Source: CAZGAQ01 sp964523405
GTDB taxonomy: Bacteria; Planctomycetota; Phycisphaerae; UBA1845; Fen-1342
Direction: 5' to 3'
NCBI GenBank assembly: GCA_964523405.1
Contig: CAZGAQ010000028.1
Coordinates: forward strand, 1-64,000
DNA: 64,000 nucleotides
The notes beneath the pieces were generated by a model. The model had not been told where the DNA came from. It ran no database searches and saw only the letters and a program-made list of their open reading frames with translations. This document shows, one piece after another, positions 1 to 8,350 of the stretch (its first letter is position 1; each line of letters opens with the position of its first letter). A program made the position numbers and the translations under genes.

Positions 1-203
1 GCCCCGTCCTGGTAGCCCTGCAGGAAGGCCTGCAGCAGCGCCCGGCGCAGGCTCTGCACGCTGACCTCGTGGAAGTCCGCCCGGTCCGAGTTTGCGGGCG
101 TCAGCGTTTCAATCCCGAGGCGGCCGTGGGCAATCGCCGCCAGCAAGGCGTCCACGCGGCTCGCGGCGGTGTTCTTCGTCGTCTTGGTCCTGGTCGTGGC
201 CAT
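1..203 (-). CDS. DUF6900-like small protein, C-terminus cut by window edge
   Basis: The first 67 codons of a minus-strand gene lie in the window. The start ATG at 203 is preceded by an AGGAG at a 7-nt spacing, which fixes it. After a basic, Thr-rich start (MATTRTKTTKNTAA) comes the stretch GIETLTPANSDRADFHEV and then a helix. This pattern of 'IETL..-NSD--DFHEV--SLR-AL--A' is what I recall of the DUF6900 family, small accessory proteins of unknown function found on plasmids and integrated elements. It is divergent from the serine recombinase, so it probably belongs to the same mobile element. The family name is from memory; that the gene is real is well supported by its ribosome site and codon structure. 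Confidence 0.7.
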   Translation of the reverse strand, partial: MATTRTKTTKNTAASRVDALLAAIAHGRLGIETLTPANSDRADFHEVSVQSLRRALLQAFLQGYQDG

Positions 204-219
204 CGTCGTTCTCCTGGGT

Positions 220-236
220 GTACGCCCCGGGCGTAC
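220..236. promoter_or_regulatory. perfect palindrome upstream of DUF6900-like gene
   Basis: GTACGCCCCGGGCGTAC is an exact inverted repeat with 8-bp arms around one central base. It lies between the divergent DUF6900-like and recombinase genes, ending 17 nt from the start codon at 203 and next to its ribosome site. This is a plausible operator for an element-encoded repressor, but no repressor is visible in the window. Confidence 0.4.
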
Positions 237-407
237 AGACACATGAAGCCATGACTTTGCCGCGGAATCCACTCGGTTGCCCGGAATTCCGAGAAATCCT
301 GGAACACCGCCCCAGGTCCGAGTGCGCGCCCCGGAATTGACCGCCATCGGCCTTGCTGTGTCGGCCGTTTTGAGCGCAGGATGAGCCAGCGCAAAGGAGG
401 TTCAAAC

Positions 408-2294
408 ATGCACGTAGCACTACCCATGCAGACGCCGGCCGTCGCCTACTTGCGACGCTCGACCGAGCGCCAGGAACAAAGCCTCGGGGACCAGCGCAGC
501 GAGATCGCCCGCTGGGCCGCCGACCACGGCTACGACATCATCCGCGAGTACGTGGACGACGCGATCAGCGGCACCTCAGCCGACCAGCGCCCCGGGTTCC
601 AGCAGATGATCGCCGACGCCCAGCGCGGCCGCTTCAAGGCCGTGATCGTCTGGAACAGCGACCGCTTCAGCCGCGGCGACGTGACGGAGACCGAGCATTA
701 CCGCTACATCCTGCGGAAGGCCGGCGCCACGCTGCTGTCCGTCACCGAGGACTACCTGGCCCGCGAAGGCATCGACGGCGACGTGCTGCGAACCGTGAAG
801 CAGTTCCAGAACCGCCAGTACTCGATCAGCCTGTCGCAGAACACACTGCGCGGCCAGATCAGCGCCGTGTTGGGCGAGTCCGACCCGGGCCGGGCCGCGC
901 CCTACGGCTACGACCGCGAGATCCTCGCGCCCGACGGCTCGCTGATCTTCCGCATCCGCTTCAACCCGGGCCGCGTGCGCGAGGTCTTCGACAAGGACGG
1001 CAAGCTGCAGGCCCGCTACGCCAAGGGGCAGGCGTTCGCCAAGCCCGGCCGGGAATGCCGCGCCCGCCTCGCGCTCTCCGATCCGCAGCGCGTCCAGGTG
1101 GTGAAGGACATCTTCCGCCTGTGCCTGGACGGCGTCGGCTTCGCCTCCATCGCCGCCGACCTCAACGCCCGCGGCATCCCCGCCCCGTGCCACGACGTCT
1201 GGAACTTCACCACCATCAAGTCGCTGCTGGAGAACCCGACCTACCGGGGCGACCTCGTCTGGAACCGCCGCTCTGAAGCCAAGTTCTACCGCGTCCGCAA
1301 CGGCCGGGCCGAGCAGCACCAACGCCAGCACGACGAAGCCAAGGTGATCAAGACGCCGCGGCAGGACTGGGTGATCGTTCGCGACGCCGTACCGGCGATC
1401 ATCAGCGCCGCGGAATGGGACAAGGCGCAGGAGCAGGTCCAGGCCCGCGCGCGCAAGCGCGGCGGTGCCGGCCATCGCAATCGCCGCTGGCTGCTCACCG
1501 GCGTGCTGGTCTGCGGCGACTGCGGACACAAGTACTGGGGCGACCCGCGGCACAAAGGCCGCCGCGCCGGCCGCACTCCCGTGATCACGAGCTACTACAG
1601 TTGCGCCGGCCGGCGTTCGCATGGCAAGACTACGTGCGCAACGCCGTCGACGCTCCGGGCCGAGCAGCTCGAAGCCTGGGTGCTCGACAAGCTCCAGCGC
1701 GTCGTCCTGGCCGACGAGGAAGCCCTCGACGCCGCCGTCGGGCATTTCGTGGACACGGCCGCGCGGCAGAGCGCGAACAACGCCGACGTGGATCGGGCTG
1801 CCCGTGAACTGCAGCAGATCAACGACACGGTCGCGGCGCTGACGACAAACCTCGACCCCGCCAATCTGGTCTTGCTCAACGACCGGCTGACGCAGCTCCG
1901 CAAACGGAAGGAAGCCCTGGAAGACGAAATGGCCCAAGCGACCCGCGCGCGCAGCACCTGCGATGCGACCGAACTACGAAAATGGGCACGCGCCCAGTTG
2001 GCCGGGCTCCGCGACGCAATGGCCGGCGCGCGCAACGACCGCACGCGGGACGTCATCGCCGCCTACGTCGAACGGATCACCGTCTGGCCATCGGAGAAGC
2101 GCGGCGAGATGCTGCTGAACCCCGCCGCCGCCCCGCTCTGGAAACACAGCGACCGCCCCGAAGGACGGTCGCGGGTTAACCAAATCGGGGCGACAAGATT
2201 CGAACTTGCGACCTCGTGGACCCAAACCACGCGCTCTAGCCAGACTGAGCTACGCCCCGGACCCTCGTATCATAGCTGCCGCAGGGGCGGGTGA
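408..2294 (+). CDS. large serine recombinase (integrase) of an integrated element
   Basis: This site-specific DNA recombinase, as read about 628 residues, would integrate or excise its element. The resolvase catalytic domain comes first, with YLRRSTERQEQS (nucleophile Ser about residue 18) and the WNSDRFSRGD motif. Next is a Recombinase domain (about 160-300: DIFRLCLDGVGFASIAADLN, then LLENPTYRGDLVWNR). A zinc ribbon follows (VCGDCGHKYW, then YYSCAGRRSHGKTTC), and then a coiled coil. I chose the ATG at 408 because AAAGGAGG sits 7 nt before it; the ATG at 381 has no ribosome site. The last roughly 40 codons (from the Asn-Gln-Ile-Gly stretch) read antisense through the tRNA-Pro gene, so this C-terminal tail is probably not ancestral to the recombinase but was acquired by insertion at the tRNA. 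Confidence 0.93.
   Translation: MHVALPMQTPAVAYLRRSTERQEQSLGDQRSEIARWAADHGYDIIREYVDDAISGTSADQRPGFQQMIADAQRGRFKAVIVWNSDRFSRGDVTETEHYRYILRKAGATLLSVTEDYLAREGIDGDVLRTVKQFQNRQYSISLSQNTLRGQISAVLGESDPGRAAPYGYDREILAPDGSLIFRIRFNPGRVREVFDKDGKLQARYAKGQAFAKPGRECRARLALSDPQRVQVVKDIFRLCLDGVGFASIAADLNARGIPAPCHDVWNFTTIKSLLENPTYRGDLVWNRRSEAKFYRVRNGRAEQHQRQHDEAKVIKTPRQDWVIVRDAVPAIISAAEWDKAQEQVQARARKRGGAGHRNRRWLLTGVLVCGDCGHKYWGDPRHKGRRAGRTPVITSYYSCAGRRSHGKTTCATPSTLRAEQLEAWVLDKLQRVVLADEEALDAAVGHFVDTAARQSANNADVDRAARELQQINDTVAALTTNLDPANLVLLNDRLTQLRKRKEALEDEMAQATRARSTCDATELRKWARAQLAGLRDAMAGARNDRTRDVIAAYVERITVWPSEKRGEMLLNPAAAPLWKHSDRPEGRSRVNQIGATRFELATSWTQTTRSSQTELRPGPSYHSCRRGG
2185..2259 (-). tRNA. tRNA-Pro (anticodon TGG)
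   Basis: On the minus strand 75 bases fold as a complete cloverleaf. The acceptor arms CGGGGCG and CGCCCCG pair perfectly and begin with C1-G72, as in bacterial proline tRNAs. The D stem is GCTC/GAGC, and the anticodon stem CGTGG/CCACG holds the loop TTTGGGT, giving anticodon TGG. The T loop is TTCGAAT, and the discriminator base is A. CCA is not encoded (TTTG follows). The 3' end points toward the recombinase gene, the usual geometry of a tRNA used as an attachment site. Confidence 0.95.
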
Positions 2295-3234
2295 GAATGG
2301 GGAATGTCACACGAGACGGGGTGGTCGCGCGGCACCACGTGCGGCCGGCAGAAACGCACGGCGCGGGGCCGCGCAGGTGCGCTACCCCGCGCCGCCGCAA
2401 CCCCTCTTCCTCAGGCCTCGCGGGCGGTTGGGCAGCCGCGTGCGACGGGCAAGCACCGCAAGTTCGTGCGCGGTAGAGCTGGCGACGCGCCGGCATACGC
2501 CCGCCCCCCGGCGCGCCCCAGCACGGCACACCGGGCAGGCGGGACAGGAACGGTTCGAGCTGCGCAAATCACGCGGGCGACTGGTCCACACCTGACCTGC
2601 CTGGCCCTGGCGCGCAAGCGGCCAAAGGCACCCATCCGGGCGACATACCCTCACAGGCAAGATGCCCGTGCCACGTGAAGGCCGTCAGGCACCTCTCACA
2701 TTCGTTCGAGGCAGGTGGAGATCTGAGGCGACGACTCCCATTTGACGTTACGGCTCGCGAATGGCGTCCAGCGCCGCGGACGCGGCGGGCTTCTTCCTCG
2801 CCGGAGCGCACCGCCGCGATTGGCGGGGTCCTCCGTGGCGCTGGCCATACGGGAATGGGGGCCGCCTGAGGGTCACGGTCCTGCACGGAGCCTGGCTCGT
2901 GCCACGGCCGCGCAGCGCGCGGCGCTCCCCAAGGTGTGGTCGGCGATGCTCCGGGCTACAGGAAGGGGACGCGGGGGACCACTCCGCAACGCGAAGTCTG
3001 CGCGCCGATGGCTGCACCGGCGCGGCCCACCTGTCCATCCCAGCTTCGGTTCCGGACCGGACCGCTCAGGCGGCGTCGGATCCCGCAAACCGTCGCAACC
3101 GGCCGCTCGGTCCAGTGGAGGTGTCAAGCGCGCCGCTTGCGGGGTGTCACGTCAGCGCAAACGCAACACACCACGGATGATAGGCGCTCCCAGGTGTCCG
3201 GGCCAGGGGCGGTTTCTCGCGACGAAAGAAGCAA
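2295..3234. other. intergenic region without recognisable gene
   Basis: About 940 bases separate the tRNA/recombinase junction from apbE. The open frames here are Arg/Pro/Ala-rich on both strands, lack ribosome sites and show no protein family character, so I call none. One short copy of a dispersed repeat (about 2683-2716) is present. The stretch may be debris from earlier insertions at the tRNA, which is inference from its position. Confidence 0.5.
2683..2716. repeat. copy of dispersed repeat R3
   Basis: The bases CAGGCACCTCTCACATTC followed by GTTCGAGGCAGG resemble intergenic sequences near 9462, 29680 and (inverted) 31335. The shared core is roughly CCTCACATTCGTTCGGGGCAGG. It is short and diverged, and its function is unknown. 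Confidence 0.4.
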
Positions 3235-4110
3235 TTACGGATAGCGGAGCCACGCGGAAGTGCCGGCGTCGCCAGGGATGTGCAGCATGGCGGTGATGTC
3301 GGAGCGACGCGTACACAGGGCGGCGATGTCGGCAGGCACCATGACCATGAATGCGGTCGACAAGGCGTCGGAAAACGCGGCACTGGGCGCGATCGCCCAA
3401 GCGGCGCGCGCGGCGGCGACCGGCGTACCGGCGTGCGGATCGACGATGTGCAGGCCGTGCAGGATCTGGCCAGAGCCGCTGAGAGCCTGGTCGCGCAGCG
3501 TCACCGGACTGAAAGGCACTGGAATATCGTGCGGGCCGCGCAGTTGCACCTGCCACGTGGCGCCGTCGGGCGGCGTGCCGAGGGCGACCACACTGCTCTG
3601 GCCGGAGTCGAGCAGGGCGCCGGGGACTTGCCATTCACGGACGATGGCGGCAACACAGTCGAGCGCGTAGCCCTTGCCGATGGCGCCGAGGTCGAGATCG
3701 ACCTGCTCGTACTGCACGCCGATCGCGCGGCGCGCGGGGTCGTACAGGAGCGGCGTCAGCGGCCTGCCGTCGGGCAGACGCGGCGCGCGCGGGCGACTAC
3801 GGTAGGCGACGTCGAACGCACCGCCGGTCGCGGCGTGGGCAGCGACGGCGATCTGCAGACACGCGACGGTTTCGGGGCTCACGGGGACCCACGCGCCGGG
3901 CTGCGCGCGGTTGAGCTGCGAAATCTCGCTGTGGGCGATGTGGCGACTGAGCAGCAGCTCGAGGCGATCGATCTCATCGCAGGCGGCACGCGCGCAGCGC
4001 CGCGCGTAGTCGGCGTCGACGCCGGTGAGATACAGGCCGAAGCGGCAGGCCATCGCGTCCCAGGTGAAGCGCGGGCCGGCGCGGCCGGGCTCGGAATGGA
4101 CGGTGCTCAT
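3235..4110 (-). CDS. apbE: FAD:protein FMN transferase, ApbE family
   Basis: ApbE enzymes attach FMN covalently to Thr/Ser of flavoproteins such as Na+-translocating NADH:quinone reductase or RnfG subunits, using FAD and Mg2+. At 291 residues the protein has the family length. It shows the characteristic LDLGAIGKGYALD motif near the middle, MACRFGLYL close to the start, ALLDSGQSSVVALG, and the C-terminal SDALSTAFMVM motif that contributes metal ligands. No lipoprotein or Sec signal is obvious. The start overlaps the stop of the upstream glycosyltransferase by four bases (ATGA), suggesting co-translation, although a functional link between the two is not evident. No flavoprotein target is encoded in the window. 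Confidence 0.9.
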   Translation of the reverse strand: MSTVHSEPGRAGPRFTWDAMACRFGLYLTGVDADYARRCARAACDEIDRLELLLSRHIAHSEISQLNRAQPGAWVPVSPETVACLQIAVAAHAATGGAFDVAYRSRPRAPRLPDGRPLTPLLYDPARRAIGVQYEQVDLDLGAIGKGYALDCVAAIVREWQVPGALLDSGQSSVVALGTPPDGATWQVQLRGPHDIPVPFSPVTLRDQALSGSGQILHGLHIVDPHAGTPVAAARAAWAIAPSAAFSDALSTAFMVMVPADIAALCTRRSDITAMLHIPGDAGTSAWLRYP

Positions 4111-5771
4111 GGCGTGGGCTCCACCACGGGCACCGGCGGCGCGGGAGGGGAGGCCGGGGGCGCGAATTGGGCGAGGCAGGCCTGCCAGAGTTCGGAGCGG
4201 ATGCAGCGGAGCAGGACTTCGTCGCGGCGCAGGCCAAAGTACTCCGTGTTGTAGGCGCCGTGCAGGCGCGGGACGAGGTCCGACTCAAGTGTGTGCGACG
4301 CAAGGACGACGTCGGCGTCGGGCTGGGCGGGAACCGCGGGCCAATAGCCGACGCGCGGGAAGCGGCGCAGGTACCACGGCAGCGGCCAGGGATTGTCGGC
4401 GATGACGTAGATGAGCAGGTGGTGGTGCGCCGGCGCCGCCGCGGCGACGTGCTCGAGCTCGGCGGCAAGCAGCTCAACGTCAGGGACGGTCTGGGCGTAG
4501 ACGTAGGGATTGCGGGCGCTGGCGTAGTAACGGAAGTTCGCGACGGCGGCCTGCCGCGCAAGGTGGACAGCGCCGAGAGCGAGCACGGCAATGATGACGA
4601 TGCACGCGGGCGTGCGGCGGGCCAGCCGCACCAGTTCGACGGCACCCAGGCCGGCGAGCAGGATCAGGGCTTGCAGCATGGTGAGCACACACCACGGCGT
4701 CTTGTAGGGAATGGCGGAGTAGACGACGACGAGCAGCACGGCGAACAGCGCGAGGCTGCGGGCAAGGCGTACGTCGAACGTTACCCAACGTGAGAACGAG
4801 TCGCCCGGCGCGCGGCCGGCGGCATTCGTCGTTTGCGGCGGGCGCAGCCAGGCCGCGACGCCGCCGAGCACGGCCAGTGCGACGATCAGCGCTTCGGTCC
4901 AGACCGGGCCGGCGCCATCGCGCCAATAGACGAGCAGGCGGAGGTAGTAGTCCCAAGGGTGGTCGTGGATGCCGCTGCCGGCACGATGCAGGTACGAGGC
5001 AAAGGTTGCGAGGGAATCAAAGATGCCCCGCGGACGCGTGAAGAAGACGGAGAACAGGGCGGTCGAGACGACGGTCGCTGTGGCAAAACCGACCAGCAGA
5101 CCCAGTCGCAGCGATCGGTGCGCTCGCGGCGTGGACGCAGTCTGAACGGACGCGGATGACGACGGCCTGGCACAGCGCGTGGTCCACCAGACGATGGCGA
5201 TGCTGAGGGCGAGGGTTCCCCAGGTGATGACGCAGGTTTCCTTGGTGGCGTGCATGAGGCCGACACCGAGGCCGGTCAGGACGGCCCAGCGGATGCGGCG
5301 GGTTTGCAGGTAGCGCCAGCCGGCCCCGAGCAGGAGCAGGGTGAAGCAGACGAGCAGGGTCTCCTGGATGTAGTAGCGGCTGTAGAAGACGGTCGCGGGC
5401 GAGACGGCGGCGAGAGTGGCGCTGACGAGGGCGGCCCAGCGGCCGAGGCCGTCGGCAAGCAGGCCGACGAGGAGGAGGGCGATGAAGCCGCAGGCGACCG
5501 GGACGAGGCGGTACATCCAGGCCTCGGTGGCGGCGAAGTCGCGGGCGCCGCTGAGCCACACGACGGGAAACGTGAGGTAGTACAACGTCGGACCGTGGTA
5601 GTCCTGCGGGTCGTACTGGTAGACGCCGGTGTGCCAGAGTTCGTCGAATTTGACGGTGTGCACGGCCTCGTCGGTGTGCATGGGGCGCAGGTCAAGCTGC
5701 GGCAGGCGCAGGGCGAGGCCGCCGGCGGCGACGACGGTGAGCGCGAGCCAGAAGAGCGGGCGACGGGCCAT
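4107..5771 (-). CDS. Agl23-like membrane glycosyltransferase (GT39-type fold)
   Basis: This is a 554-residue polytopic membrane protein. After the first membrane helix comes LRPMHTDEAVHTVKFDELW and then DYHGPTLYYLTFPVVW, the signature I associate with the TIGR03663 / Agl23 'flippase activity-associated' family. These are GT-C fold proteins with the catalytic-type Asp-Glu in the first external loop. About ten hydrophobic segments follow, then a C-terminal extracytoplasmic part with WPLPWYLRRFPRVGYWP. Such proteins are thought to use lipid-linked sugars. The gene heads a two-gene unit with apbE. The substrate cannot be told from sequence. Confidence 0.82.
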   Translation of the reverse strand: MARRPLFWLALTVVAAGGLALRLPQLDLRPMHTDEAVHTVKFDELWHTGVYQYDPQDYHGPTLYYLTFPVVWLSGARDFAATEAWMYRLVPVACGFIALLLVGLLADGLGRWAALVSATLAAVSPATVFYSRYYIQETLLVCFTLLLLGAGWRYLQTRRIRWAVLTGLGVGLMHATKETCVITWGTLALSIAIVWWTTRCARPSSSASVQTASTPRAHRSLRLGLLVGFATATVVSTALFSVFFTRPRGIFDSLATFASYLHRAGSGIHDHPWDYYLRLLVYWRDGAGPVWTEALIVALAVLGGVAAWLRPPQTTNAAGRAPGDSFSRWVTFDVRLARSLALFAVLLVVVYSAIPYKTPWCVLTMLQALILLAGLGAVELVRLARRTPACIVIIAVLALGAVHLARQAAVANFRYYASARNPYVYAQTVPDVELLAAELEHVAAAAPAHHHLLIYVIADNPWPLPWYLRRFPRVGYWPAVPAQPDADVVLASHTLESDLVPRLHGAYNTEYFGLRRDEVLLRCIRSELWQACLAQFAPPASPPAPPVPVVEPTP

Positions 5772-6026
5772 ACGCGGCTACTACAGACCTGTGGCGGTGC
5801 GGCGCCGGCCCGTGTGCCACTGCTCCGCGAGCGGTGAACATCAGGGGCCCAAGCCACTGCTGACACAGCCGTGGCACACCGCACCTCTTCGGCACTGGCC
5901 CCAGCATACCGCCAATCGCCAGGCGGATCAGCACAGCGGCCGCCGCACCCGCGCCGGGGGCGGGTGGGCGGCGGCCGGCAACCGGGACTCAATCCCTGTG
6001 GCCGTTATGGTCGTTCCGAATGGTGA

Positions 6027-6794
6027 CTACTTGGCCGGACGGCCCCAGACCTCGACTTCGGTGTAGTGATTCTGGTCGTCGGCCGTGCTGCCGTTGCTGT
6101 AGAAGCGCAGGTAGCGGGCCGCGACGCCCTTGGCATCAATCAGCTTGCCCTCGTAGGTCTCCCAGTACTCCTTGTCGGAGCCAATGCCAAGGCCGGAGGA
6201 ATTGTTGTGGTCGTTGTTGAAGAGAGTGCGGACGTTTTCGATGAAGTCCTTGTCGTCGGCGACCTGGACGACGACGTCGTGGTAGATGCGGGCGCTGCCG
6301 TGGGCGTGCCAGACGACGACGGCGAAGATCTCGGCCTTGCTCTTGAGGTCGAGCTGTACCCACTGCTTCTTGGGGCCGAGCTCGACGAAGGAGCCCTCCG
6401 TCGCTTCCTTGTTGCCGTCCGTGACGAGCTTCAGCGAGCCGACGATCGGCTCCATGTCGCTGGAGGTCACGGGCAGGTCGCGGGCGAGATTCTTCAGGCC
6501 GGGCGGAACCATCAGCGGCGGGCGCGGGCCCTTGCGGGCCGGTTCGAGGTTGGTGCCCGGGGGGGCGTTGGTGGGCGTGCCCTTGAAAGCGGGCTTGGGC
6601 AGCTTGAGTTCGAGCTCGACGAGGTTTCCGGCCGGCTTGGACTCGGCGGGTTTGGCATTGGCCGCAGGCTGGGCGTCGGCGGGCTTGGCGGGCTGCGTTG
6701 TCGGCGGTTGCGGCTGGTCAGCGGCCAGGGCGGTGGTTGCCGCGCAGCAGGCCAGCGCCACGATCAGAGAAGCACATAGTAAGTTCTTGAGCAT
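6027..6794 (-). CDS. secreted discoidin-like (F5/8 type C) protein
   Basis: The protein is 255 residues. The ATG at 6794 is preceded by TTGAGGT and starts a Sec signal peptide (MLKNLLCASLIVALACCAAT, cleavage near ALA-AD). A Pro/Ala/Lys-rich linker follows to about residue 75. The C-terminal part (about 110-255) resembles a galactose-binding-like beta-sandwich: SLKLVTDGNKEATEG, then WVQLDLKSKAEIFAVVVWH, and finally ARYLRFYSNGSTADDQNHYTEVEVWG. This is the usual order of motifs in F5/8 type C domains. The likely role is carbohydrate or surface binding in the periplasm or outside the cell. The reading frame stays open further upstream but without a start context. Confidence 0.75.
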   Translation of the reverse strand: MLKNLLCASLIVALACCAATTALAADQPQPPTTQPAKPADAQPAANAKPAESKPAGNLVELELKLPKPAFKGTPTNAPPGTNLEPARKGPRPPLMVPPGLKNLARDLPVTSSDMEPIVGSLKLVTDGNKEATEGSFVELGPKKQWVQLDLKSKAEIFAVVVWHAHGSARIYHDVVVQVADDKDFIENVRTLFNNDHNNSSGLGIGSDKEYWETYEGKLIDAKGVAARYLRFYSNGSTADDQNHYTEVEVWGRPAK

Positions 6795-6910
6795 CGCCAG
6801 TACCTCAATACTCCAGGGGGGGCGGCGCCGATACGCGATCGCCGCCGGGGCTTTGTTCCACACGCGGGTCGCCGAGTGACCCGCCCAAACGATTCTTAGC
6901 CGGGTGGCCA

Positions 6911-8209
6911 TCAACCCACACCGAGCCGCTCGGCATCCCGATAGCGCCAGGCGCCGTCGATCAGCGTGCCGACGGCTTTGCCGCGCACTTCGCGCCCGTC
7001 GAACGGCGTATTGCGGCTCTTGGAGCGCATGCGTTCCGTATCGATGACCCACTCGCAGGTCGGGTCGATCAGCGTCACGTCGGCCGGCTGCCCCACCAGC
7101 AGCGTGCCGCCGGGCACACCGAGGAGCTGGGCGGGCCGGGTGGACATGGCGTGGATCAGCCGCGGCCAGGTGATGACCTGGGGGTCGACGAGGGCCTGGA
7201 TGAAGAGCGGTAGCGCGATCTCCAGGCCGACCATGCCGCACGGGGCCATCTGGAATTCTTGCTCCTTGTCCTCACCCTTGTGCGGGGCGTGGTCGGTGAC
7301 GAGGCAGTCGATGGTGCCATCGTGCACGCCCTGCACGCAGGCCTCGACATCCGCGCGGCTGCGCAGCGGTGGGCTGACCTTGTAGCGCGTGTCGTACGTG
7401 GCACAGGCCTCGTCGGTAAGCAGCAGGTGATGCAGGCAGACCTCGGTGCTGACGCGGCGGCCCTCCTGCTTGGCGCGGCGCACGAGTTCGACCGCGACGG
7501 CAGTCGAGACGTGTGCGACGTGATAGCGCACGCCGGCGTCGGCCATCAGGGTCAGATCGCGCTGGACCATGACGACTTCGGCGGTGGCACTAATGCCGGG
7601 CAGGCCGAGGCGGGTGGCGGTCGGGCCGGCGTGCATGCAGCCGCCGGCAAGCGCGGGGTCCTCGCAGTGCTGAATGAAGAGCCGGTCGAACATGCTGACG
7701 TAGCGCATGGCCCGCAGGCAAACGCTGGTGTCGGCAATGCCGCACCCGTCGTCGCTGAAGGCAATGGCGCCCGCACGGACCATCAGGCCGATCTCGGCCA
7801 GCTCCTTGCCCTCGCGGCCCTGGGTGAGCGCGCCGATCGGGTAAACACGGGTGTGCGCGGCGCGGGCGGCCTGGCGCAGGACAAACTCGATGGCCGCATC
7901 ACTGTCGAGCGGCGGGTTCGTGTTGGGCATGCAGGCGACAGCGGTGAAGCCGCCGGCGGCGCCGGCCGCGGTTCCGGTCTCGATGGTTTCGGCGTCCTCG
8001 AAGCCCGGTTCGCGCAGGTGGACGTGCATGTCAATGAGGCCCGGGGCGACGATGAGCCCGCCGGCATCGAGCACTTCGTCGGCGGTGTGCGGGGCACGGT
8101 CGCCAATCGCGGCGATGCGCCCGTCCTTGATCGCCAGACTCGTGACCGCGTCGATTTCCTGGGCGGGATCGATGACCCGTCCATTCCGGATCAGAATGCT
8201 CGTGCCCAT
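6911..8209 (-). CDS. pyrC: dihydroorotase
   Basis: This enzyme of pyrimidine synthesis reversibly cyclises N-carbamoyl-L-aspartate to dihydroorotate in the cytosol. At 432 residues it is of the class I (PyrC/URA-type amidohydrolase) length. The metal-binding motif DMHVHLREPG is at about 60-69, substrate-binding MPNTNPP at about 95, and conserved metal-site stretches are RLFIQHCEDPAL, YHVAHVSTAVAVELV and LVTDHAPH. The C-terminal composite beta domain ends with ADVTLIDP and NTPFDGREVRGK. No aspartate carbamoyltransferase gene is adjacent, so it is a stand-alone locus here. Confidence 0.96.
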   Translation of the reverse strand: MGTSILIRNGRVIDPAQEIDAVTSLAIKDGRIAAIGDRAPHTADEVLDAGGLIVAPGLIDMHVHLREPGFEDAETIETGTAAGAAGGFTAVACMPNTNPPLDSDAAIEFVLRQAARAAHTRVYPIGALTQGREGKELAEIGLMVRAGAIAFSDDGCGIADTSVCLRAMRYVSMFDRLFIQHCEDPALAGGCMHAGPTATRLGLPGISATAEVVMVQRDLTLMADAGVRYHVAHVSTAVAVELVRRAKQEGRRVSTEVCLHHLLLTDEACATYDTRYKVSPPLRSRADVEACVQGVHDGTIDCLVTDHAPHKGEDKEQEFQMAPCGMVGLEIALPLFIQALVDPQVITWPRLIHAMSTRPAQLLGVPGGTLLVGQPADVTLIDPTCEWVIDTERMRSKSRNTPFDGREVRGKAVGTLIDGAWRYRDAERLGVG

Positions 8210-8350
8210 GTGCCGCTCGCTCGTGTAGGCTTCGCCCGCGTCCGCAGCGCCACCGCGGGGCGGTTGGGGCTATGATACTGCGGCCACGGACGGCGTGTAG
8301 GCCCCCCGGAAATCCGGGCGGGGGGAAGCCGATCCGCGTGGGAGCCCCGC

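Larger units (their letters stand above)
1..2259. mobile_element. end of an integrative element inserted at tRNA-Pro
   Basis: A large serine recombinase is the last gene before the 3' end of a tRNA-Pro gene, with a plasmid/element-type small gene beyond it. The rest of the element lies outside the window to the left. The junction is probably inside or just at the 3' end of the tRNA (about 2185-2215), where the recombinase frame changes from protein-like sequence to antisense tRNA. I cannot see the second attachment site, so the boundary is inferred. Confidence 0.55.

Noticed and set aside
576..1937. Long open frame on the minus strand inside the recombinase gene
   Set aside because: It lies antisense to clear recombinase domains and is Val/Ala/Asp-rich in the way high-GC shadow frames are; no ribosome site or family.
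2742..3296. Plus-strand open frame of 184 codons between the tRNA and apbE
   Set aside because: Arg/Gly/Pro-rich, no ribosome site, no motif, and it runs into the 3' end of apbE on the other strand.
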